Shown here: in pieces, positions 9,175 to 18,792 of the stretch
Layout: every line of letters begins with the position of its first letter
Numbering within the stretch: the stretch's first letter is position 1
Source: Pseudovibrio sp. JCM 19062
GTDB taxonomy: Bacteria > Pseudomonadota > Alphaproteobacteria > Rhizobiales > Stappiaceae
Length of the DNA stretch: 48,494 nt
Direction: 5' to 3'
Assembly (NCBI GenBank): GCA_001310715.1
Contig: BAXV01000027.1
Coordinates: forward strand, 1 to 48,494
Notes under the pieces: generated by a model
Told to the model about the DNA's origin: nothing
What the model saw: the letters and a program-made list of their open reading frames with translations, nothing else
Databases searched by the model: none
Translations under genes and position numbers: made by a program

Positions 9175-10731
9175 TTACTCCCCCTCGCATGAAACAGCAG
9201 AAGAGCCTGACGCAGGTTCCAGGACCGCAATCCAGACTTCCGGGTGTCTCTCGTAGGTTCGACCATCCGGCATGGGCCACAGGACCTTCTGGGGGTCTGT
9301 GACGCACATACCGGCAACTTTGGCTGTGGGTTCATTATAGTCGACGTAGACCGCGCCTTTACTTTGCAGGTCCTCTATATTGATCCACGGTGACTGCTCC
9401 AGACTTGCATTTTCAAAAAGCGTCGGGCGCTCCGAGGCGTACCATGAGACAGTTCCGCCGGGCCAACGACTGCCAACGGTATATGCAAAGGTTCAGTTTT
9501 GTGACTGTACCAATAACTCTCCACGAGACGGGTCAGCGCCGGTCCATCATATTGCATGCGTGCAGGTTTGCTTTTCACCATGGGTGCAAATGCGAAGATA
9601 CCAAGAAGGACCAGAAGCAGTGTTCCGTATAAAACCACCCATGAGCCCAGAAAACGTCGTTTGAAAGAGCCTGCCTCTTTCTCCAAAACACTAGCGGATA
9701 TTCCAATGAGACCTGCAAAAACAATCCCAAGCGGGATCGACCATGCGGTCTTGATAGGCGCTCCAAGGACCATGGAGATTGCGGCAATTACGCCAATCGG
9801 GCCAATAACCGCAAAGATAAAAGGGTCAGTCCAGACAAGCTTTGTGAGCGACCCGACCTTGAGACGCGAGATGGATTTGATCCGTCCCCACCCTGCTGCG
9901 ATTGCCAGTGCTACCAACATTGGAGCGACCGAATAGAGGAACTCAAACAGATAGTTGATCGGCATCACTATATGCTGATACCACGCTGTTCCTTCGCTTC
10001 CACTCCGGCTCATCGCATATTCAATCGGAAGGAAACCTGAGTTCACCAGCCAGATCACATGCGGCGCGAACGCAATCCCGAAGATTGCAGCGGCCAGATA
10101 AGGGCCGGGTCGCAGAAGTAAATCTCTGCGTTTTAGGAGAACCCACAGTGCCGCGCTCATCAGAAACACCCCGGCGATGTACTTGCCGTACATGCCGCCT
10201 GCACTGACTAATCCAAACAGAGACCACCAGACAAGCCGATCAGTCTTCTCAGCTTTCAGGAAGGTGAAAACCATCCAGCTCCAAAAGGCAAGAAGCCAAT
10301 ATTTACGTTGTATTCGACAGAGTCAGCGTCGTGAAGTGCGTCAGGAACACTGCAAGGGCCGTATACCCGCTTGCTCTCATTCCGTAGCGCTCATGAACAA
10401 TCAGCAGGATCGGCAGAATTGCCAAAATTATGCAGACTTGTGCAGTCGCAAATATCAGCCAATCCGAGCGCCCGAAGAGCTGAACAACACTCTCAATCAT
10501 CCATGCGGACATTGGTGGATGTTTAAAATATCCCAGCTGCCACTCTTTGCCCCAATACAGGGCTTCAATTGCATCCAGCGGTAGATTGCTAGCAAATATC
10601 GATGGTATTGCAGTGTAAAGCACAAGATGCGTGGCAAGCACCGCCAAAACGAGCCAGACAGATCCAACATCAATTTGAGCGAAGATACTTCGGTTTGAAG
10701 CAGCTTCTAGCTTTAGGGAGTGCGCATCCAT
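9175..10731 (-). CDS. ArnT/PMT-like family 39 glycosyltransferase (about three apparent frameshifts)
   Basis: A polytopic inner-membrane enzyme that uses polyprenyl-phosphate sugars as donors. The N-terminal LDAIEALYWGKEWQLGY followed by FKHPPMSAWMIE matches the acidic periplasmic loop and HPP motif of ArnT/GT39 proteins. Many hydrophobic helices follow, and the C-terminal soluble tail runs WPGGTVSWYASERPT to the TAA at 9175. Frames break near 10316 and 10297 (joining LTLSVEYNVN to YWLLAFWSW by adding a base) and near 9460. About 520 residues joined, close to ArnT size. The ATG at 10731 is preferred over a TTG nine bases upstream. The stop sits one base before the GT2-deacetylase start, so the genes form an operon. 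Likely acceptor: lipid A or another cell-surface glycan (inference). Confidence 0.75.
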
Positions 10732-10740
10732 AACCAACAA

Positions 10741-11205
10741 AAAGGTTCAGCAACTTACGACAGAACCTCACCTACTCCTCAATTCATTCAGGATATACAT
10801 TTCATGCGGGCACAACTTACAAAGACGCGTTGGCCCTACTCCCTTTCAAAATCTGAGTGGATCATTGGCCAAGTCACCGATCTTTGTGTTCTTTTCATAC
10901 CCTTACGTCACCGACACATTATGGACGAATGGGGCGATTTGTGGACCTATCAGTCTAATTGAATATAAACGCGTTTGTGCGGGAGGCTGCAACAGCGAGG
11001 GGGAGCTACTAAATTATGCTCGTGATCAGGCTCATGCCGAACCACTGTTTTGCCGATTGGTTAAGGCCTGTGAAAATTCCAGCTGCTGCTTGCGCGGGTT
11101 CCATTTGGAAATTGCGCGCAACAAAAACCAAGCCTAACATGCGCCATACATTGAAAGAGGCAACACTGTCATTTGCTTATTATCTAATAATATCAAGGAG
11201 AAAAG
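10741..11205. other. Intergenic region between the GT39 gene and tRNA-Phe
   Basis: About 465 bases on the 3' side of tRNA-Phe. It contains the leader of the glycosyltransferase operon. Short frames here show no family resemblance, and I found no second copy of the tRNA 3' end that would mark an island boundary. Confidence 0.4.
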
Positions 11206-11280
11206 TGGTGCCCGGAGCGGATTCGAACCACCGACACGCGGATTTTCAATCCGCTGCTCTACCAACTGAGCTATCCGGGC
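11206..11280 (-). tRNA. tRNA-Phe (GAA), one base short in the T-stem
   Basis: The complement folds as a cloverleaf: acceptor GCCCGGA/TCCGGGC, D-arm GCTC-AGTTGGTA-GAGC, anticodon stem GCGGA/TCCGC around loop TTGAAAA (anticodon GAA), then GGTGG-TTCGAAT-CCGC. CCA is encoded. The T-stem 3' strand has only four bases where GGTGG needs five (CCGCC expected), giving 75 rather than 76 nt. A dropped C in a homopolymer would explain it, since a tRNA-Phe is indispensable. Confidence 0.93.
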
Positions 11281-11487
11281 CTTTAGCGTTGGGCGCTGTG
11301 CCCCGCTGAGGTGAGGGTCTTATAGGGTGGGAAAGTTTGTCTGTCCAGCACCTCAATGAGTTTTCCCAAGGGCTTTTAGGGGGTTATAACTTTTTTTTCT
11401 TTCTGGTGCCGCTTGTGGGGGCGCATTCCTGCCGAGAAAAGTGACGCTCTCAGGGTGGTTTTTGTTATGGAAGGGCCAGATGTTGGC

Positions 11488-12598
11488 TTAAATAGTGATC
11501 CAGCAGGCCTTTTCGTGGGATTTTGCCATGGACTGAACGAGGCCTTCAATGAGAATGCCTTTTTCGAAGTCGATCAGGTTGGATTCTTCGCCTTGCAAGC
11601 TTTTGAGGATTTCGCACACCTCGATGATCTTCAGGTCATTAAAGCCGAGGCCATGGCCCGGTGCCGGGATGAAACGGTCATATGGCGGGTGCGCAGGGCC
11701 AGCCAGAATGGTCGTGTAGCCTTGAGCTGCTGGATCACCCTCGGCCTTATAGACATTTAGTTCGTTCATGCGTTCCTGATCATAAACAATGGAGCCTTTG
11801 GAGCCGAAGATCTGCAGGGCGATGCGGCCTTTGCGGCCCCATGCGGAGCGGTTGAGCTGAAGTGTGCCGTTACCGCCGTTTGCAAGCTCGAACAGAACAG
11901 TTGCCATATCGTGGGTTTCGACCGGTTTGTCGTTGCCGTTTGCGTCTTTGCGGGTCTGGTAGGGTTTACTCATTTGGCAGAGGACCTTCGTCATGCGCAG
12001 GTTCAGAGCCATGAGCAGCGACATGGTATGTACGCCAAAATCATCCAGCGCGCCAAAGCCGGAGGCGGCTCGCTTCTGATGCTCCACTCATCTGCAGGAT
12101 TGGCCATGAAGTCTTCATCCATCTCAAGACGGACCTGAAGCACATCACCAATCTCACCAGCATCCAGCAGTGTGCGGATGCGGCGCATCATCGGGTTCTG
12201 GATGTAGTTGTAGCCGAGGAAGGTTTGCTTGCCCGATTTGCGGGCGGCTTCCAGCATGCTCATAGTCTCTGCAAAGGACGATGCCATGGGCTTTTCGCAG
12301 TAAACGTGCTTGCCAGCTTGCAGCGCTGCAATTGCCATTTCCGGGTGGAGCTCATTGGGCGTGGTGATGGAGATGATGTGAACATCAGGATCAGCAAGCA
12401 TATCACGCCAGTTGCCGGTCGATTTTGCAAAGCCAAAGTCGTTTGCCCGTGCCTCTGCCAGTTCTTGGCTCACCTCAGCCAGCATGACCAGTTCTGGCTT
12501 GAGCTTGCCACCAAACACACTGTGACGGCATTCCACGCCAGCGCATGGCATTTGCCCATGTATCCGGTACCAATCAGACCTACACCGATTTTTTCCAT
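11488..12598 (-). CDS. Gfo/Idh/MocA-family dehydrogenase of the inositol locus (two apparent frameshifts)
   Basis: An NAD(P)-dependent sugar or cyclitol dehydrogenase. The Rossmann start is MEKIGVGLIGTGYMGKCHA, the middle holds TTPNELHPEMAIAALQAGKH and the family signature CEKPMA (Lys in the EKP motif), and the C-terminal half contains FGVHTMSLLMAL. The frame changes near 12517 (into FGGKLKPELVMLAEVS) and near 12080 (into AASGFGALDDFGVHT). Joined, about 370 residues, typical. The ATG at 12598 follows the ABC ATPase stop by 38 bases on the same strand, so it is the last gene of the transport operon. The likely substrate is an inositol isomer or a sugar imported by that transporter; it is distinct from the iolG at 22454. 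Confidence 0.75.
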
Positions 12599-12636
12599 TA
12601 CAGTCACCCCAAAAAGAGCTCTTCAAGCTTGTTCTG

Positions 12637-13416
12637 TTAAACTGTGCCGCCCAGCGATGCTTCCAGATTGGCGAGTTCCTGACCGCCTGCCATGAGATCC
12701 TGAAGTTCCTCACTGGTGATTTCACCCTTTCTGGCGGTGCCAAGGGTTTTGCCCCGGTTCAGCACTGTGAACCGATCACCGACAGCCATGGCGTGGCGCA
12801 CGTTGTGTGAGATGAAGACGACACCAACGCCCTTCTTGCGGGCCTTATCCATGGTAGACAGCACATTTGCAGTCTGGCGGACGCCCAGTGCGGAGGTGGG
12901 CTCGTCGAGGATCAGAACCTTTGCACCAAAGTAGACTGCGCGGGAGATCGCGACGGTCTGGCGTTCACCACCGGACAATGTGCCGACCGCCTGATCGGGC
13001 TCACGCAGATTGATGCCCATTTTTCGCATCTCTACCATGGTGACTTCATTGGCGTACTTATGGTCGAAATAGGGAATTGGCCCAAACTTTTTGATTGGTT
13101 CGTTACCAAGCCAGAAGTTGCGAGTAATGGACATGAGCGGGATCATGGCCAGATCCTGATGCACAGTTGCGATGCCTGCATTCATTGCATCGCGCGGGCT
13201 CTCAAAATCCATCATTTGACCACCCACATAAACCTTGCCTCTGCTTGGCTTGTGTACGCCGGACATGGTCTTGATGAAGGTGGATTTGCCTGCGCCATTG
13301 TCTCCAAGCAGGCAGTGAACTTCACCGGGCATGACGGAGAAAGACACACCGGCCAACGCAATGACGGAGCCGAAGTGTTTTTCGATATTTTCCATTTCAA
13401 CAATAGGTGTGGTCAT
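12637..13416 (-). CDS. Sugar/inositol ABC importer, ATP-binding protein
   Basis: The cytoplasmic ATPase of a CUT2-type sugar importer. Intact: Walker [10 protein letters not shown] (about residues 39-47), Q-loop [14 protein letters not shown], signature LSGGERQ, Walker [12 protein letters not shown], and switch His in VVFISHNV. At about 259 residues it has one nucleotide-binding domain, like rhizobial FrcA, and not the usual two of RbsA/MglA-type proteins, so it must act as a homodimer. I chose the second Met (13416), giving [16 protein letters not shown]. It lies just after the permease stop (13419) and before the Gfo/Idh gene. The divergent iol genes point to inositol as the cargo. Confidence 0.9.
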   Translation of the reverse strand: MTTPIVEMENIEKHFGSVIALAGVSFSVMPGEVHCLLGDNGAGKSTFIKTMSGVHKPSRGKVYVGGQMMDFESPRDAMNAGIATVHQDLAMIPLMSITRNFWLGNEPIKKFGPIPYFDHKYANEVTMVEMRKMGINLREPDQAVGTLSGGERQTVAISRAVYFGAKVLILDEPTSALGVRQTANVLSTMDKARKKGVGVVFISHNVRHAMAVGDRFTVLNRGKTLGTARKGEITSEELQDLMAGGQELANLEASLGGTV

Positions 13417-13418
13417 GA

Positions 13419-14524
13419 TCAACGCTCCCCTGTGACGCGCTTGCGGATCATGTTGTTAAACAAAACCGCAATCAGAAGCATGGAGCCGAGGAAGACCTGG
13501 TACCAATCCTGATCAATATTGGTGTAGCTTAGACCAATCAGGACCATACCGAAGATGATGGACCCGAAGAAGGCACCGATTGCAGAGCCATAGCCGCCGG
13601 TGAGGAGACATCCACCAATCACCGCTGCGATAATGGCCTCAAATTCCTTTTGGAAGCCGCGGCGGGCGTCAGTTGAGCTGCATCCATCACGGTGAGGATT
13701 GCGACCAGCGCTGCACAACATGCGGTGAACATGAACAAGCACATTTTGACCTTGCGCACGGGCACACCGGAGTTGCTTGCTGCGTTACTGTCCCCCCCTG
13801 CTGCAAAGATCCAGCTGCCAAATGGCGAGCGCAGAAGAATCCATGTTGCGACAAGTGCAAGCAGGACGAACCAGATGATATCAACGGGTATACCATCAAC
13901 TTTCGGCGTGCCGTTTTCGAAGGTATCGAGCCAGCCAATTTCTGCCAACCAATGGAACAGCGGGGTAAACGCCTCTCCGCTGAAGAACGGGGCCAACCAG
14001 CTTCCTTCAAACTCAGTTCGGACACCGCGCAGCTGGGTGGAGCCGCCGGTTGCCGCCTTGAGGCCGACCAGAGACAGGCCGCGCAGGATGAACAGGAACG
14101 CCAGTGTTACGATAAACGACGGCAGGCCGGTGCGGATCACGATCTGTCCGTTGACGGCCCCCATGACAGCTGCCGCTATGAAGGTGACGGCGATTGCTGC
14201 ATAGAGCGGCAGGCCAAAGGTGACCATCGCCGCCCCAAAAACCAGCCCCGTGAACGCAACCATGGACCCAACGGAGAGGTCAAACTCGCCACCGATCATG
14301 AGAAGTGCTGCCCCGATTGCAAGAATGCCGAGCTGGGCAGCCGGGGTCATGAAGTTCATAATCCCGGCAAGGGTGAACATGTTTGGGTCAGCGGTAAAAA
14401 GAAAGAAAATTGTTACAAGAACAAGTCCAGCAATTGCGCCCAGTTCAGGACGCTTCATCAGCTGAGATAGGAGTGAGATCTCCTTTACTCTTTCGTCCGA
14501 GCTCTCAACATGAAGTTCTGCCAT
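13419..14524 (-). CDS. Sugar/inositol ABC importer, permease (one apparent frameshift)
   Basis: A CUT2-family (BPD_transp_2) inner-membrane channel subunit. About eight to ten hydrophobic helices are visible, and the motif [18 protein letters not shown] near residue 79 is the classic signature of RbsC/FrcC permeases. The second half, [20 protein letters not shown], carries the conserved cytoplasmic loop. The frame breaks near 13668, between LTPAAAS and [15 protein letters not shown]. Joined, about 368 residues. The ATG at 14524 has GGGAG upstream and gives [19 protein letters not shown]. It sits between the binding-protein and ATPase genes. Confidence 0.88.
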
Positions 14525-14588
14525 TCTAACTCCCTCAATTTTTGCAAGGAAGAGAGGGACGCGAGCCTCCCTCTCAAAGCGAAGCCCT

Positions 14589-15515
14589 TTAGCGGATACC
14601 GCGAGCGGAATACTCGACAAACTGTTGGGCAGTTTCAGCGGTGATCAGGTTTGGACCCGATGGCACATTACCACCTGGAAGCAGCCCATACTCTGCATTA
14701 AGAGCGAGGAACATTACCGGAAGATAGCCTTGCAAGAACTGCTGCTGATCCACTGCAAAGGCGGCTTTGCCGTCAACAATGGCCTCCAGAAAACCTGGCG
14801 AGGTGTCGAAGCTTGCAATATTGATTTCGCCAGTACGCCCGCTTGCATCAACGGCTGCCACCACCGGTTCGCCGACCAGAGAGGCAATAAGGCTCATGAT
14901 GGTATCAATGTCTGGGTTCGCTTCCAGCGTTGCTCTGACCTTGGCTTCAACTTCTGCCGGGTCGTTGTCGGTTGGAACAACCGTGACCTCACCGCCAAAG
15001 CCTTCTGCAAAGCCGTCACACCGTAGGTCGAGGGAAACATTGCCAACTTCATGATTGACGCAAATGGCGACTTTGCCGCCCATGTCTGCAAGCCTCTTAC
15101 CGGCTACCTTACCAGCGTCAAAATCAGCCTGACCGACATGCAGCAGCGCACCAAAGCTTGCGGAGATATCATCTCCGGAGTTCATGGTGATCACCGGAAT
15201 ACCAGCCTGCACCGCTCTTTCGATAGATGGCCCAAGAGCATCACTATCGGGGATGGAGACAACAATTCCGTCGGGCTCCTGAATGATTGCCGCATCAATG
15301 AGTTGCTTCATCGCGACCATGTCAAACGTTTCAGGTGCGCGATAAGAAACGTTTGCGCCGCTGTCTTTTGCGGCTTCGTCTACGCCGTTTTTAACAACAG
15401 ACCAGAACGGGTCATTTGCCTGTCCGTGGCTTATGACAATGATGTCGGTTGCCATGGCGGACGGTGCAATCATGATCGCAGCTGCTGCTACGAACGCTCT
15501 TAAGGTGGTTCTCAT
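14589..15515 (-). CDS. Periplasmic sugar/inositol-binding protein of the ABC importer
   Basis: An intact type I periplasmic binding protein (peripla_BP_4 class, like FrcB/IbpA). MRTTLRAFVAAAAIMIAPSA is a Sec signal peptide, cut probably after AMA, and the mature domain begins TDIIVISHGQANDPFWSVVK, matching ribose/inositol-binding proteins. Ligand-site-type residues appear in NDPFW and in SFDTSPGFLEAI. 308 residues. The ATG at 15515 follows GGAGG by five bases. It is the first gene of the operon binding protein-permease-ATPase-dehydrogenase and faces the divergent regulator at 15885. The ligand is inferred to be myo-inositol from the flanking iol genes. Confidence 0.88.
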   Translation of the reverse strand: MRTTLRAFVAAAAIMIAPSAMATDIIVISHGQANDPFWSVVKNGVDEAAKDSGANVSYRAPETFDMVAMKQLIDAAIIQEPDGIVVSIPDSDALGPSIERAVQAGIPVITMNSGDDISASFGALLHVGQADFDAGKVAGKRLADMGGKVAICVNHEVGNVSLDLRCDGFAEGFGGEVTVVPTDNDPAEVEAKVRATLEANPDIDTIMSLIASLVGEPVVAAVDASGRTGEINIASFDTSPGFLEAIVDGKAAFAVDQQQFLQGYLPVMFLALNAEYGLLPGGNVPSGPNLITAETAQQFVEYSARGIR

Positions 15516-15884
15516 ACGAGCCTCCGAAGGTTGGCGCATGCCAATTATTTGTCACGTCTTCCCCCAGAAGTGCGGTATTCATTTTAATAGGAACACCAAA
15601 CTATGAATGCGTTTTGCGCAATTCTCCTTAAATCCCGCCTGCCCATAGACGAGAGCTTCCATCTTCTCCTTATAGTGAGGCAAGGCTGCTAGCGGTATTG
15701 ACGCAAACCTTTCTCGTGGTGAATCCGGGCCGGATCAACACTAAAAGTGAGGTCGATGGACAGAGCGTTTTATGGCCGACCCTGTTATCGCTGAATTCAT
15801 CCAAATCTGATTAACTCGGAAAATTCATTCTGTTTTCATAGAACAAATATTGCGGAGTTTCAAGTTTTGGAATAGCTTTATTTC
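15516..15884. promoter_or_regulatory. Divergent promoter region between importer operon and RpiR regulator
   Basis: About 370 bases without a gene. It must contain promoters in both directions. At its right edge TGGAATA-N4-TATTTCA (15868-15885), an inverted repeat with one mismatch, overlaps the regulator's start codon and shares AGTTTTGGAATA with the iolC upstream region at 16826-16837, suggesting autoregulation by the RpiR protein. Confidence 0.4.
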
Positions 15885-16735
15885 ATGACACAGAATTTAG
15901 ATGCACTCAGCACGGATACTCCGACAGACTATGAGAGCCTGAAAGCGCGCATTGGCGTGCTTTCGGACAGTATGCCCAAGCGGCTTTTGCAGTGCGCAAA
16001 ATATGCGCTGGCAAATCCAGATAAGATCGCGTTTGGCACCACTGCCGAGATTGCAGGAGCAGCCGGTGTGCAGCCTTCAACTCTGGTGCGCTTTGCCCAG
16101 ACGCTCGGATTTGATGGCTTCTCCCAGATGCAGCAGATTTTTCAGGGGCAGTTGGTTGGGCGCAGCAATGAATACACCGAGCGCCTGAGCAAGATCCGTG
16201 AAAGCGGCACGAACACGCCGGGAAGCATTTTGGGTAACTTCATTGCCCGTTCCAAACAGTCGCTTGATGAGCTGTTGCTGCAGGTGGATACAATCGCTCT
16301 CGACCAGACAATCGAAGCGCTGGCGAAAGCAGAGACCATACACCTTTTGGGGCTTCGGCGTGCATTTCCGGTGGTCAGCTACCTACACTATACATTGGGC
16401 AAAATGGGTGTGCGGACCAATCTTCTGGAGTTCACCGGCGGGATTCTTGAGGAGCGGGTTCAGTTCATCAATGAGAACGATGCTTTGTTTGTGGCAACGT
16501 TTAGCCCCTACTCTCCAGAGGTGGTGGATTTTGCCAGCAAGGCGTTTGGTCGCGGCGTGAAGGTTCTGTCTTTAACCGATAGCGTTCTGTCTCCGGTTGC
16601 GCGCGTCTCCTCCACCGTTCTGGAAGTTCATGAGGCTGAACACGGTGCCTTCCGGTCCCTTTCCACACCATGTGCCTTGCAACATCTCTTGCCGTTGCCG
16701 TTGGCGATGCACGGAAATGGAAGTCTCTTTCCTAA
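15885..16735 (+). CDS. iolR: RpiR/MurR-family regulator, probable inositol regulator IolR (one apparent frameshift)
   Basis: An N-terminal HTH_6 domain (about residues 17-90) includes IAGAAGVQPSTLVRFAQTLGFDGFSQMQ, and a C-terminal SIS sugar-phosphate-binding domain follows from about residue 125 (TIHLLGLRRAFPVVSYLHY, then VATFSPYSPEVVDFA). RpiR-type regulators control inositol genes in Sinorhizobium (IolR). The frame breaks near 16668: one added base gives STTMCLATSLAVAVGDARKW and a TAA at 16735, about 284 residues. It stands between the divergent importer operon and iolC, so it most likely represses both until an inositol intermediate binds the SIS domain. The assignment to inositol is from context. 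Confidence 0.8.
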
Positions 16736-16809
16736 AGCCTTTCCAATGGAAGCACAGGCGTGTCTGCATTGTTTGATTTTGGAATGGAGTTTTTACAATT
16801 TTGAATAAA

Positions 16810-16837
16810 TATTCCACTTGTAGTGAGTTTTGGAATA
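16810..16837. promoter_or_regulatory. Candidate RpiR/IolR operator upstream of iolC
   Basis: TATTCCA (16810-16816) and TGGAATA (16831-16837) form a perfect seven-base inverted repeat with a 14-base spacer, 43 bases before the iolC start. The 12-mer AGTTTTGGAATA is also present at 15863-15874, before the regulator gene. Sinorhizobium IolR is known to bind a GGAA/TTCC palindrome, which fits the half-sites, though the spacing differs. Confidence 0.45.
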
Positions 16838-16879
16838 TGCAATCTTTTGCGAAATGTTTTACGTGATTGGGAGACTCCG

Positions 16880-18792
16880 TTGAAACCACTCGATGTCATT
16901 ACAATCGGCCGGTCCTCGGTTGACCTGTATGGAACACAGGTCGGCAGCCGACTTGAAGACATGTCCTCGTTCAAAAAGTATGTCGGCGGCTCACCAACCA
17001 ACATGTCAGTGGGAACGGCGCGTCTTGGTCTGAAGTCTGCTCTTATCTCGCGCGTGGGTGATGAGCATATGGGGCGTTTCATTCGTGAGCAGCTGGTTAA
17101 AGAAGGCGTTTGCGTTGATGGGCTTGTGACAGACAAAGAGCGCCTGACGGCTCTGGTTCTTCTTGGCATTCGCGACAAGGAACAGTTTCCGCTGATCTTT
17201 TACCGCGAAGATTGCGCAGATATGGCTCTGTGTGAAGATGACATTGACCCTGAGTTTATTGCCAAAGCTGGCTGTATCACCGTGACCGGGACACACCTTT
17301 CGCATCCGCGCACGGAAGCTGCTGTTCTAAAAGCGCTGCGTCTTGCACGCGAAAACGGGGCGCGTACGGCTCTCGACATTGATTACCGGCCCAACCTTTG
17401 GGGCCTTGCCGGGCATGGCGCTGGTGAGGAGCGCTTTATCGCCTCTGAGAAGGTGACTGCCGAGCTGCAAAAGCACCTCCATCTGTTTGACCTGATTGTT
17501 GGCACTGAAGAAGAGTTCCACATTGCCGGTGGCACCACCGATACACTTGCAGCGCTGAACGCGGTGCGCAAAGTCAGCAAGGCTGCTCTTGTGTGCAAGC
17601 GCGGGCCGATGGGTGCTGTGGTGTTTGAAGACGCAATTGCGCGAGCCTTGATGATGGCAAGTCCGGTCCGGGCTTTCCCATTGAGGTGTTTAACGTGCTT
17701 GGCGCAGGCGATGGCTTCATGTCCGGTTTGTTGCGCGGCTGGTTGAAGGACGAGAGCTGGGAGACCACCCTCACCTACGCCAATGCGTGTGGTGCATTTG
17801 CCGTCTCACGTCATGGCTGTGCACCGGCTTATCCAAGCTGGGAGGAGTTGCAGTGGTTCCTGAAAAACGGTTCCACGGAGCATTCCCTGCGCAAGGACAA
17901 GAAGCTGGAGCAGATCCACTGGTCGACCAACCGCAAGGGTGACTGGTCCAGCATGAAGGTGTTTGCCTTTGACCATCGCTCTCAACTGGAAGACATGGCT
18001 GTAAAAGTTGGCGCATCGGAAGACAAGATCCCTGAATTTAAGCAGCTTTGTCTGAAAGCAGCCCAGCAGGTTCGTGCTGGTCGTGATCACTACGGAATTT
18101 TGTGTGATGGCCGACTTGGAGAAGAGGCTTTGTTCAAGGCCACCGGTACGGGCCTTTGGATTGGCCGTCCTGTGGAAGTACCGGGTTCGCGTCCGTTGGA
18201 TCTGGAGATTGGCCCTGACCTTGGCACGCAGTTGGCGGAATGGCCGGTTGAGCATGTGGTCAAGGTGCTGTGCTTTTACCATCCGGATGACAACGATCAC
18301 ATGAAGGCAGTTCAGGAAGAGACGATCAAACGCCTTGCCCATGCCTGCCGTGAGAACAGTCTGGAATTTCTTCTGGAGGTCATCCCGTCCAAGGTCGGGC
18401 CAGTTGATGATGACACCACTGCGGTCATCATCGAGCGCTTTTACGAGCTGGGTGTTTACCCTGACTGGTGGAAGCTTGAGCCTTTGAAGACTGATGCAGG
18501 CTGGCAGAAGGCGTGCGATGCGATCAAAGCCAATGATCCTTGGTGCCGGGGCATTGTTGTTCTTGGCCTTGATGCACCTGCCAGCGAGCTTTCCGCGAGT
18601 TTTGAGGTTGCTGGCAAGCATGAGCTTGTGAAGGGCTTTGCTGTAGGGCGTACCATTTTTGCTGAAGCTGCCGAGAAGTGGCTGGCTGGACGCATTTCTG
18701 ATGAAGGGGCCATTGCGAACATGGCTGCGAAGTTTGAAGGTCTCGGTGCTGTCTGGGAGCAGGCCCGAGCGAATAAGAAAGAGGTCGCATGA
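16880..18792 (+). CDS. iolC: 5-dehydro-2-deoxygluconokinase with C-terminal DUF2090 aldolase-like domain (one apparent frameshift)
   Basis: IolC phosphorylates 2-deoxy-5-keto-gluconate in inositol catabolism. The PfkB kinase half has VITIGRSSVDLYG, the substrate motif GGSPTNMSVGTARLG, and the catalytic LGAGDGFMSG with its Asp. The frame breaks near 17640 and resumes as ASLDDGKSGPGFPIEVFNVL. From about residue 330 the protein continues as a DUF2090 domain (MKVFAFDHRSQLEDMA, FYHPDD, LEVIPSK), a class I aldolase-like fold that probably replaces IolJ; this function is inference. Total about 637 residues, usual for proteobacterial IolC. TTG at 16880 is the only sensible start, after GGGAG. The stop overlaps the iolD start as ATGA. 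Confidence 0.9.

Noticed and set aside
9175..11280. Genomic island inserted at tRNA-Phe
   Set aside because: The glycosyltransferase operon lies on the 3' side of the tRNA, but I see no integrase, no repeated tRNA 3' end and no clear base-composition jump.
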